A DNA stretch of 64,000 bases from Microplitis mediator (taxonomy: Eukaryota; Arthropoda; Insecta; Hymenoptera; Braconidae), in NCBI RefSeq assembly GCF_029852145.1, contig NC_079972.1:15560986-15624985 (forward strand), read 5' to 3'. The notes beneath the pieces are model-generated. The model was not told where the DNA came from and did no database searches. It worked only from the letters and a program-made list of their open reading frames with translations. The position numbers were made by a program, and so were the translations under genes. Numbering within the stretch: position 1 is the first letter of the stretch; the number at the start of each line of letters is the position of its first letter. Positions 34,401 through 47,800 of the stretch are shown in pieces.

Positions 34401-37324
34401 CGTTTCAACAGATATTGGTGGACGTCGAAATTGTGGTCCATCTTTATTAAAACAATATATATTTATATAAAATTATCTCTCAAATGCTAATACAAATGCA
34501 TATGTATTAGGGTGATCCAAAAAATAACAAATTTTTTTTTTTCTCGCAAACAGGTTCAAAAGTTTCATTTAGGTAAAAAAATACGCCTGTGAAAATTAGA
34601 GCTCTTAATATTAACATTAAGAGGTTCCTCATCGCACTTTTCTATTTTCCATAAGAATAACATGGAAAAAATTTTTATTACGTCTTCTGATTTTTATAAG
34701 TAGCTAACGATGCGTCATAGGAATGATTGGCAGGCATAGTTTTGTAGAGAATTGAATACTCTACAAAAAAAGATTCTTATCATTTTTTGAGGAATCTATT
34801 CGTTTAACAGTTATTTGAGGTTGAAGTCTAATTCATATTAAATTTTGAGATTTTCTTACTTTTCCGGCGAAACTATCAGACCTATTACAAAATACCATTG
34901 GACCTTTTTTGTAGACAATTTTATTCCCTAGAAGTTATTTCTAATAAAGTTTTTTCGTATTCCACATTGTTTTCTAGTTATTTTTATTTTAATGTCATGC
35001 TCATAAAAAAAATAGTCTTCTGATCGATTATAAGAGCTTGACATTAAAATAAAAATAACTAGAAAATAATGTGGAATTCGAAAAAACTTTATCAGAAATA
35101 ACTTCTAGGGAATAAAATTGTCTACAAAAAAGGTCCAATGGTATTTTGTAATAGGTCTGATAGTTTCGCCGGAAAAGTAAGAAAATCTCAAAATTTAATA
35201 TGAATTCGACTTCAACCTCAAATAACTTTTGAACGAATAGATTCCTCAAAAAATGATAAGAATCTTTTTTTGTAGAGTATTCAATTCTCTACAAAACTAT
35301 GCCTGCCAATCATTCCTATGACGCATCGTTAGCTACTTATAAAAATCAGAAGACGTAATAAAAATTTTTTCCATGTTATTCTTATGGAAAATAGAAAAGT
35401 GCGATGAGGAACCTCTTAATGTTAATATTAAGAGCTCTAATTTTCACAGGCGCCTTTTTTTATCTAAATAAAACTTTTAAACCTATTTCCGAGACAAAAA
35501 AAAAATTTGTTATTTTTTGGATCACCCTAATATGTATATATAAATATATAATATACTGGTGTGGGAGTAGTGGAAGTAGTGGCAGTGTCGGGTCCCGGTA
35601 TTCAAGATAATACTTACAAGTTATATCCAGTGTTTCCGTTTCCTCGCTCTTGCCGACCTCGTTGTGAACTTCACATTTTACGATAGCATCGTGGAGTTCC
35701 CGTGTGGCATTATGGATTATCATCTCTGTCGTATAGTCACCGATTACCGTTTTCTCGTTTATATACCACCTGTACAGAGTGAAATCGGAAAGCATTGTTA
35801 TGTGCGAATGGATAGGCATGAAAAACAAAACAACCATCAGCACTACACAAACGAGAGATAACAAAAACAAAAACAAAAAAAAAACAGTCATCATTGATTA
35901 TCACTGTGTTTTTACAGAGATAGTGAATATTTAGTGACTAGGCTGCTCTTAATTAAAGATTTTAGTCTCTAATTTATACAAATACGAATTCATTCGATAT
36001 TAAATAAATTATTATTATCAGTTACCTATACTCCATGTCTGGTGGATTAGCTTCAGCACGGCATTTGAATCTTAATTCGGAACCTTCGATTATTTGCCCG
36101 CTCTTGGACAAACCTGAACTGATTTTCAACGATACTTTTGGAGCATAACGTACCTATATATTGAGGAAGAAAGAGTGAGTGAGTGAGTGAGTAAGTGATA
36201 AAATTTTAAGTAGTTTAAGATACTTAACAACCACGATCGAGTATTCATATACCATCAGGAGGGTTGTTGGATAAGCGGTTAAGTGGATGATGAAGAATGT
36301 AAGGAACCAGAAAGAGAAAGAGAAGAAAAAGAAAAAGAGTAATAAGAGACTTTGGTAATTATTCGTCGTATTAGAATAAGTCTTGAAAATCTTCTGAGGC
36401 GTAATGAGAGAGCAAGTGGAAGAAGAATAAGGAGAAGAAGAGGAACAAGAGTAAGGAACATTGGCAATTTTAGCAAGAATAATAAATTATACGATGGATC
36501 ATCGCTCATTCTAAATGCAGAAATTCTCTCCTCTTATCTTTTAAAAGTTAATAACCTTATTCTCCATCATCATCATCATCATCATCATCATTCTCATCCA
36601 TATATTATGTTGTAATTATTAATTTGAATTGTTAATTAATACTTGTGCATTTATTTAATAAAGACTTACCTCAACACGTAATTTAGCATTTAGCGGTGTA
36701 CGATCCGCAGCATTTTGACTTTGACAAGTGAACGTTGTATTATCGTGTTCTTTACGTGGCATTACTTTTAAAATAGACCTTACTGTAAAAAGTGGCCCAT
36801 CTTCATATTTCTCAGTGATTGTTTCAATTCCATTATGTAATACATTGCCAAGACCATCGATCCAAGTAATCTGGAAAGCACAAGAGCAAAGACCAAGAGA
36901 GACGTTAGCAAAAAAAACATTTTAAATTTTTTATACATATATTTATATATACGAGTACAGAGTACATGGATGTATATATGTATATGTATATGTATATGGT
37001 GAGAGAGCTTTTGTCGACTTTCTCTCTACCTTTAGTACGTCAAATGGGCTTGCGGTAGATCAACATCTTATTTGCATTTAGTAGGTATAGTATAAGAGAA
37101 AGTTGGTACCAACTTTAGTAAGCCAGTGCATCAGTTGTTGGATTGTGTCTACACCCAAAAGATATACATATACATATATATTCACGTAGTTTTCACAGTT
37201 TCAACGACAATTTATCAAATAAATAAATAAAAAAAAAAAACAACCATAAATAAATAAAATAAAACCAATAGGTTTTACGTTGAAAGACAGGCGATTTCCG
37301 AGTCTGCTTCGATTTGCATTGCAC

Positions 37325-37397
<73 letters not shown>

Positions 37398-40300
37398 GTA
37401 TAAAGGTGTGATAGTGAAGGGAATTTGTTCTCCATTGGGATACGCGTTCATTCGTACTGGGAAAAACGGTTATTTTGAAACGCCTAGTATATATTGTCAA
37501 TATTTGTATTATGTTCATATATATATATATATATATATATAATTCGTATTACTTTTAGCATTTTATTATTTTTATTAAATTAAAATACCATCGTTCGAAT
37601 AATTCAATGCATATATATCTATATATTTCAGTTAATCTGTAAATTATATTATTTCATATTATTCATTAAATTTACTTAAATTTAATTAGTAAATATATAT
37701 ACGTATTATATATTTTATTTTATTATAAATAAATAAATGTTGTATTTAGTAAAATGAATAAAAAAAAAATTTTTAATTAATGAATCTGATATTTTAATCC
37801 ATTTTAATAGTTAATAAAATGAGAAAAAAAGTTATAGTGGAAATTTAACAATTGACAAGTTAATTTTGATAAAGTAAAGAATTTTCTTGTTATCACGATC
37901 ACTTTCAATTTAAGAACTTTTTTTAGTAGACATGATGCTCATTAAGAGTAATACTAATATAGTAACCAAGTTTGACATGCCCGTTTAAACTTACACGATA
38001 ACTGTGAGAATTAATTTAATTTGACAGATGAAAATAGATATTATGATCTGTAAAGTTTTTTGATAATATAAATGTTAAAATAAATAAACCAAATAATCAT
38101 GAGTTAAATCAAGCGCCAAAGATTAAATAGTCAATGAAATTAAGATAATTTATTGATGAAAATTAAAATAACTGTATAGAGTATACTTATAAGAAAATTT
38201 AATTTTTTCACCTTTTTTTGGGAGTGTCCCATTTTGTCCACAAAAAATAGAAATTTGTGTTTTTAACGGGAGCTGATTTTTTCTATTCACTTTGAATATC
38301 ATTAAAAAAAAAAGATTTAACGTATTTGAGTTCTTGAAATCTTAGTAATTCCTCAAGTACCCAGTTTTGCCCCCCCCCCCCTTTCCCTATATTTGAATAT
38401 TCGTCAAAAAGTATAATTGTAATATTGAATTATTTGAACAAACTTTAATAGAAGAAGGTTTATTCAAGTTTAATGGCAATAAATATTAATAAAACTATAA
38501 TTATGAAATAGGATTGACATGTTATGACGATAAAAAAATATTTTTAACATATTTATGTTGTAAGTGTTTGACAAGGTGTAGGGTAAATATTTAAATTTGA
38601 GGGGAAAAAAATAAACCAGTGAGAATGCTTGTGAAAAAAAAAGAAATAACAAGTTTACGTATACTAAATAAGTCAATTATGTGAAATGTTGTTTGTACAA
38701 GCAGAGGGCTACTTCGGGTGGAATAAACTATTAAAACTCTAGTGAGCATGATAGAATTCTATTGGGAGATCAACTTTAAGTATGTAGATAAAATGCTAAA
38801 GTCCGTGTTGTACATTGACTGCTGAGGTTTATATATATATTATATACAGTACTTTGAGTTTTAAACAACTTTTTCGTTTAATTTTAAACTAGAAAAAAAA
38901 AAAAAAAAAAAAAAAAATTGGAAAATCCAAAAGTGCACGCCTCGAACGCTCATGTTATGTTTTTTTTTAAAAGTTAAATTTCGAATAAAATTGAACATCC
39001 CGCTCTTTTCCCATAGAAATTTCCATGGTAAATATACGGTAATAAAAGTAAAAAAAAAATAAATAAGGAGAACATTTCTAATGAAAAATGGCGGCAGTGT
39101 GTGTTTGTCTACATGTAAGATTGCCGGTTTTAACCGTAATGATTTATTTTTAAAAAAACGAGAAGGCCTACAGTAGTGATTTTCGAAAGGAACCTTCTTT
39201 GCTTATTTCTGAAAATTTTGAAAAAAAAATTAAGTAGTTTCGTCAAGTCGTTCTCGAGATATCCGTACCACGCCGTTTTTTTTAACCACAGACTAATGCA
39301 CGTTCACGATAAATTTTTTTTAATGAACTTTTTTAACTTCCCGCTAAGAAAATTGTAAATTTTCAAAAATTTGGGAAGTTATTGGTTTCGGTCCGATTTA
39401 CGAAAATCGAATTTCCATCAGATGTCGACGTTTTGAGGTCCTAGGAAGCTATTCTGACTAATTTCAAGATGATGTCCGAGTGTATGTATGTATGTATGTA
39501 CGTACGTACGTACGTACGTATGTAAATACCTGTATCTTTTGAACGGATGAACCGATTTTGAACTTTAAGGTGCCATTCGACGCGGATTGACAATATCTTG
39601 AAGCCGAGAGAAAATTGAGCTTGATCGGTAGGGCTCGTTCAGAGATATTCCAAAAATAAAGTTTTTTCAAAAATGTTTTTTTTTGATAACTTTTAATGTG
39701 CTCGATGGATTCATTCCAAAATGGACTGGGCTCTAGAGCTTTATAAGCCGCGTCGAATGCCACCTCAACCATCAAAATCGGTTCATTCGTTCAAGAGAAA
39801 CCGTTGTCGAAAGAATTAAAAAAAAAAAATTTTTTTATTTTTCCTGAAATATCTCAAAAACGACTCGATAAATCGAATCCAAAATTTTATCAGCTTTAGA
39901 ACTTGACAAAACGCGTCGATTGCCGCCTCAACCATCAAAATCGGTTAATTCGTTCGCGAGATATCGTGGGGGAAAGAAATGCTAAAAAATGGTTTTTTAC
40001 AAAACAATGGCATACAAAAGTATTTGCGAGCTCGTAGAGCTCGAAAATGCATTCACAATAGTGTTTTTGAGCTCAACGAGCTCGAAAACTGCGGGAAGTT
40101 TTGGGGCTGGCCCGCAGGGTCAACTGACAGACCGATTTTTTTATATTAATACATATTAGACAAATTAAAAAAAGTATCAGGATTATTTATTAGTGTTTCA
40201 GCTTTATATTGATATGCTTTTCATAATGTGTAAGAGTAATAGAAAAAAAATATATGCACTTTAATGAGTGGAAATCGTGTGACCTTGACAGGTCGGTTAT

Positions 40301-43300
40301 AAAGCACAACCTCTCCGCTTCGCTTCCGAGGCGTGCAATAAACTTACGAAAATAATTTTAATAGCTTTATATATTTATGGTTTAATTTAAAAATTGATGG
40401 ATAGAAGTTTTGACAGATATTAATTAAAATTATATCAATGACCGTTTTGCTACAGTAATAAGTTATATTCAGGCCACCTGTTGATAAAAAATATATATAT
40501 GTGTCTGTCTAATTAATTTTTATTTTTTTAATTATTTTTTTCATTTGTATCAATATATTACTTAAAAGAGTAAATGAAATCGTACGTTAAAGGTATTTCT
40601 GGGGTCCAATCTACCAGAGGTAGTATACTAGAGAGATTCCCTTTGAGATTTATCGCCGGTAGTTTTCACAGTGAGTGTCTGTCTATAATAGGTGGAGAGG
40701 CAACCACCAGCTGGATGTACGAAATACACTCGTGACTGGAGAGAAAATCAGGACAGAGATATCAAGACAAACCTATCCAGCCACCGCAGTGTTCATGCTC
40801 TATATATATATAAAGTGTACAATAAACAAGATGGGTATAGAAATATGACCGATAAAAGATCCTCCGGGAAAAGATGGGATACTCTTTTCAATGAGTCCCC
40901 GTATAGGATATTTATGGTAGGAATTGTTGTTAGTTCGCGATGAGAACAATGCCTTGTTTCTCAACTAAAGAAAATTTCAGGACTCGTAAAATCTACCGGA
41001 TTATTATGTTTCTCATACATATGAGCTTGCTTCGATGTCTAAAGAATAACAAATAAATTCATCGAGAGCTTTTTTCTTTGTTATTACTACACACAATATA
41101 AGTTATCAACAAGTTTAATGAAATGGTTTTGTTGTTGTTTTTGCTGATCATTAATAAATTTCAAATAAATAATTTATGACACTTGTCAGTTTGAATAGTA
41201 GGGGAGACCGGGGCAAGACGGCCCACCTAAGCCGGATATTATTATTTGTGGCTTTTAACCATCAAGTCGATTTACTCTTGTCCAACTTGAACTCAATTCA
41301 CCAAAATTTTGGTGAAGCTCCTGAAAAAAAATTTTTTTTTGGGGCAAGACGGCCCCCTCCGAAAAAAATGAAAAAAAAAATTTTTTTTTTTTTAATTGTA
41401 AAAAAATTTCCCGCGTAACAAATGTTTATATTTTTGTCTTTAACGACTGTATTTACTTTAATATTACTCGAAATAACCTTTTTTGATATAATACGAGTCA
41501 TTTTTTCACTTCTGTAGAAAATTGATTATTGGTTTTTTTAACTTTTTCAAATGCTCTATTTTAATCGAAATCCATATAATTAACCAAAAAATGATATTTC
41601 TATTAAATTAATCATGACTAGGTTATAATACTATGAAATACATTTTCTTTTAGAATTTTTGAGTGGTTCATTTTGCCCCAAGTTTCACGTATCGGGCTAA
41701 AAATGAGTAAATAATATAAATTTGTAATAATCAAAAGAAAACAAGAAAAAAAAATTTTTGGTTAATTTTTGAGGTGGGCCTTTTTGCCCCAGGTGGGCCG
41801 TCTTGCCCCGGTCTCCCCTAAATATAAAAAAAGCTGATGAAATACGTTGAACAAAGGATTATTATTTGGTACTCTGGAGAATTATCCGATTTTGATCTTT
41901 TATTTTACCGCATACGTCTATACATATATAGCTGACGTAGTTTCTCTTACTCTGAATTTTTCGGTAAGCGGATTTAGGCCCTTATGTTCGTATTTTGTCT
42001 CCAAAGAGATAAGCTTTTTGAGAGGCTGTATACCAGCTAGATTTTCCGTCAGACTTAGTCGGTACAGTCTGTGATACATTTACAGAGTCCACTGGCTTAT
42101 TCCTTTGCCGTTAAATTACGTTTGTGTCAATGGATGGCAGTAGTAGTAAAAAGGTTCTAATAAAATACCAAAAAAAAAGTAACATCAACAAAGAAAATAG
42201 TTAAAAGTTAAGCGCATTAAAATTAAATCGTATTTAAACATGAGTAATGAGGCTTCGCGAAGGAAAGAGTTGAAGAGTCTAACAAACTGTGAAACTTTAA
42301 TGACACTGAGGTTTTAAATGACGGAGGTTTAGAAGAATAGAGCAAGTGTCAGAGTATCCTTAGTGCGGGGCTTGTTCACTATCTCTCTAGTATAAGCAGG
42401 GCAAAACGACTTGACTTGACTTGACTCGACTCGACTCGACTTGACGACGATGTACGGAAGAAGAAAGCTAGGGTTCAAGTGGCTGAGTCGAGAACAACCC
42501 TATCTTCCCCTTTCTCTTTTTCAAACTCCAACTCTTTCTTATTTTTCTTTTTCTTCTTCTTCTTCTTCTTCTTGTTCGTCTTCATCTTCATCTACTTCTT
42601 CTTCTTCTACCTACTCGGCTGTCAAGTGTTCGCCCTGCGGCGTTTTTGTCGTCGGGAAACGCGCTCCAACTTTTAAAGCCTTTTGGCCTATGCGAATTTA
42701 TACCCTACTACTATTCTCTTTTCTTTTCTCATCTCGTGTTCCGCATAAAGTTTATATACCTTGATAAAAGTCCATGATCCACTCTACATGACGTATACTA
42801 TATACTTAAATTTTAAATATTCCTTTTTCCATAGACTACAATATTAGCGAATATAGTTTAAGCTTATAAATTTCACTAGTAAATTAACTTGATTGCATTT
42901 ACAAAGTATATACATGTAGATACTACTTAAATAAAAAATTAAAGTGCATATAGTATGTAGTATACTTACATCCGCTGCTGGCTTTCCACCGACACTAATG
43001 CATTCCATGGTAAGCTCTCGATCCTCGGTAGTAACTAGAAAGTCACCCTGAAGGATTTTCGGCTTTTGTGGTGGTACAAGAACACTCAATCGAGCAAACC
43101 TTGATCTGAGACCTGGCTGACCGTCATCTGTAGGTGACACTTGACACTGATATTTTCCATCGTCCTCCAATTCCACCGGGAATATGTGTAGTGAAAAATC
43201 ACCTACAAAATTTTTTATTGTAAATAATAATTATGATTAATTGATCCTTGTGTTATTACACGGAAAAAAATTATGCTCAAAATTTTAATAATTTGTAGTC

Positions 43301-44727
43301 TATTTTTGACTTAAAATCAAACCAGGATCATTATATATATTACAAAATGGCTATTATTTATATTAAAATTTGATACACATAGTAGAGCAAAATTTGTAAT
43401 TTCGTATATTAAAATTAATATGAAAAAAAAATCGAAAAATTGGTATCTACAATTATTACTATTCAAATAAACATAGAAAAATTAAAAAAATGAGGAACCG
43501 AAAAATTAGTAAACGTACATATTAATATATAAAGATCTATAGTATACTAATTTTTTATTTTATTATTTACCACTTATTCGATATATGTATATAATAAATT
43601 CATTTATAATAACGAATAAATCACATTTTATATTAATTATTAGTCAATGGGATAGAATTTATAAAATAAGAGTTGAAAGTTTTCGGTATTTTCATGAGCA
43701 AAAAATCAGTATCTAGTATACTAATTTTTCATTTTATTATTTACCACTTTTTCGATTTATGTTTATTGTAAACTAATTTATAATGATGAATAAATGATAT
43801 TTTAAGCTAATAATTGATCTGTGATATCGAATTTATAAAATAAAAGTTTGTAACTTTTGCAATTGTCGGCTTGAAAAATCAGTATCTACACAGAAAAAAA
43901 TTATTTCTTGGCGCAAGAAATATTTTGTATTATGAATTGAAGACAAAAATTTTTCTTGGCTCAAGAATTTTTTTCTCGCCTAAAAAATTTTTTTCTTGTT
44001 CCGAGAAAATTTTATCTTACCCCAAGAAAAATTTTGTTTTCATTTTATAATACAAAAAATTTCTTGGGTCAAGTAAAAATTTTCTTAGAGCAAGAAAAAA
44101 TTTTTTGCGCCAAGAAATCCTTTTTTTCTGTGTAAGATAGCAATTCTTAATTTGACCAATCATTACTTTTTAATAGATGTATGCCATAAATTAATGAACT
44201 TTCACTAAGAAGTCACGTATTATACCTAAAAGTAATAATATTTACTTACTTTTTAGAATAATTGATAGTAGTTTTTAGGAATCTACAAAAATTAGTAAAC
44301 TACTTTGCATTAAGTACATGATAGTACTAATTATTGATAACAGATTCCACTTTTTACTATTATTTATTAATTTTTAATATTCTATTTTTTCCGTGTACAG
44401 ATTTCCTTAACTTATATAACATCAGGTTTTGACAATTTATAATGCGTAATTCATACAAGTAAAATTGTTGCAATTGCTGTCACAATTTGACATGTTTTGG
44501 AGTTTCTACCAAGTAAATGTGCTATACGGATATACATTCAAATGATGATTTTAATAGTACATTAATTGTTGCAGTTCATATATGTATATATGTATATATA
44601 TGTCTTATTGTACAAGCCGGACTGGACTTACGAAAATGACGTTACCTGCTACGTAATTACCGTCAAGTTTGAATTAGTTCTGAAACATTTGCCGCACGCT
44701 CTTGCGCGAATAATGTTGCTCGCGTAA

Positions 44728-44803
<76 letters not shown>

Positions 44804-47800
44804 ACTAAAAGAGTAGTAAATGTATACTCGCATAATATGTATACGTGAATAAATAATTAAAATTTTATCAGCAGATATGTATACGTTATACATATACACA
44901 AAAAATACCGTTAGTGACGAGCATTTATATATATCTCCTTTTACTTCATATTATAATAATTAAAATCATCCTTAAATATTATCTAACTTTTAATTAATTT
45001 AATATTTAAAAGTTCCGAGTTGTTCTATATTAGTAAGTACACTGTAATCTCTTTGTACTCAGTTTAGCTTTTTTTTAATTCACTATTTTGATATAGTACC
45101 GAAGATTAATTTTATTTAACGAGTAACAATAAAAAGACGATAAGAAAAAAAAAATAAAAATGAATAGAATTTAAAAAATGAAATATTCCTGCGGGTATGT
45201 TTGATATTATGTCAGGTGTAGATGTGAATCCGTATGTTTCTCATGGTCATGAAATTTACAGACTCAATTAATGTCAGATCCAAGTTGCTGAGTCGATATA
45301 AACTCGGGGCTTTGACTATTAAAATGGACAGAGACAGAGAGATAGAGAGAAAATATGCAACGGCAATAGTGTGTGTGTGTGTGTGAGAAAGAGAGTATGA
45401 TAGAATTTCATAGAGAGCGAGAGAGAAAGAGAGACCCGCATTAACAGTAACGTCAATTAAGCTACGGGCCTAATATATATATATATATATGACCGTTACT
45501 AATTTCCCTCATCGAATTATGAACGTTATTGCATGCAGCAAGGTGACTACTGGACGGTGCTTTGAAAGCCCATGAGCAAAAGCGTTCGAATTCTCTCTAT
45601 ATACCACTTGCGTTGTGCTATCGACATCACATCGAATTTACTATCGCAATAATAGACGCCCCCCGACCAACTATCTCGATTATTTATTCGGGGCATTAAA
45701 TATTCAACGACTTTCTCTATCTCTCTCGCTCTCTCTTTCACACTGAGCTCTGCTGTACCAGCAATCTCGATGGTTGGCTTCAAGCCCAGAAAATTTACTA
45801 GATTTCAAAGACGATTCAGGGTGATTTTTAAAGACACGTAAGATATATACATATATAGATATATATCTTTTGAAGCTTTTGCAACTGATGCAGCAGCAGC
45901 AGCATAAGAGGCTATTGAGACTTTAACTTCGCTATTGCTATTTGTATGATGAGGATTTTACCTTCATAACGTCTTTTTTTTCTTTTCCTTTTAACATCGA
46001 CATATTTAACCTTCGGCTTTTCTAAAGTATCCTAGAGAAAAAGTTTATCGAAAGCTTATTACAGAGGAGAGTTTACGGCCCTTGTGCTGATGATGGTTTA
46101 TAGGATCAAGTGTGATCAACTTTTAGTTTACATTACTATTTATATTGATTTGAAAATAACTATCATAATATACATATATTATGCAAATTACATTTATAAA
46201 TTATTTTTCATAGCATATCGTAACTGAAATTTTGAAAACTAAAAAATGTAATTTTTTAATTTAGAAAATTGTACTTAATTTAATGAAAAATATATATATT
46301 TTCAGAGTATTTTATTATTTAACGTGATAAAAGCTAAGTGATTTGAATTATTTAAGACATCCCAATACAAAAATTATTTATAAATTTGCCCCCTCTAAGC
46401 TAATGGGGACATTAATAATTCAATTAGTCAATTTTTAGCACAGCTTGAGTTTTTTTTTAAATTATATTTGTGATTATTAAGTTGCAAGGATTTCATAAGA
46501 TCACTCTTACACTGTAAAAAGAGCGGTGTTAAAAATGGACTCATTTTAACTCCGCCCGGTGTTAAAATAAAACTACACCGGTGTTAAATCGGGGTAACCG
46601 GTGTAAAAGCGGAGTAAAATCGGTGTAAAGGCGGGGTAACCGGTGTAAAAGCGGAGTAAAATCGGTGTAAAGGCGGGGTAACCGGTGTAAAAGCGGAGTA
46701 AAATCGGTGTAAAGGCGGAGTAAAATCGGTGTAAAGGCGGGGTAACCGGTGTAAAAGCGGAGTAAAATCGGTGTAAAGGCGGAGTAAAATCGGTGTAAAG
46801 GCGGGGTAACCGGTGTAAAAGCGGAGTAAAACCAGTGTAAAAGGGGGGTAACCGGTGTAAAAGCGGAGTAAAATCGGTGTAAAGGCGGGGTAACCGGTGT
46901 AAAAGCGGAGTAATACCGGTGTAAAAGCGGGGTAAATTGCGTCCGCTTAGAGTATTAACTTTAAAGATTATAAAGCACAAAAAATGTCAGTTCTTTATGA
47001 AAATTAATAAAAAATATCATTTATCAACAAGTATAGTGATCGAGTAAGTAAAAATATTCACAAACTAAAATATTTTAACATCGGTAAAGAATATCTACAC
47101 CGGCGGTGGCGTTATTTTAACACCGGTCTAGAATATTTACACCGGTGACGGCGTTATTTTCACACCGCTTTTAGGGGTAAATTTAACACCGATAATTTTA
47201 ACACCTACACCGTTTGGACTTACCCCGGTGATTTTTTACAGTGTAGATCTTTATGACACAAAATTATAAATTTTATAAGGCAACAAGAGAATGCACAATG
47301 TTAGTTATTTTCATTGTGATAAGTGTGGATTATAAATATATTTTAATTCAGTGGTAATATTCAACAGGAATTGATTTTTTTAAGATCAATAAAAGTTACT
47401 CTTCATAAAGTATTCATATTCATAGTACGAAACACCAATGTCATATACATTATATATACTACTGATACAACTATCTACGGAGCATCTGATATTATGTGAC
47501 AATAATATATATATATTTATATATATATAATACTCGGTGGATCTAAATGTCGATTGGTCTACGCGTACTGCAACAGTAGACAAGTGTTTCAAAGTTGCCG
47601 CGTTGTGTGGTTCATGCATTAAACATATACAAATGTTACGTGGTTTATGTCCGGCAATGTCTATTTCTATCATGTTATTTTCCGTTAAAGTGATAGATAT
47701 TATATTGTTTGATATCAAATATCAAACATCATTATTATCATAAAATTATGTATTTATTTACGAATCTCGAGGTGGCATATGAAATAATATTTAATTGATG

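Noticed and set aside
36279..36615. Overlapping frames on both strands (Arg-rich plus, Leu/Ser-rich minus)
   Set aside because: They read GA-rich and CAT microsatellite DNA inside a kirre intron, not joined to exons.
45547..45783. 78-aa minus-strand frame with a GGVYYC word reminiscent of an Ig F-strand
   Set aside because: It lies within a kirre intron. No splice sites join it in phase, Ig1 and Ig2 are already complete without it, and part of it reads CT-rich simple sequence.
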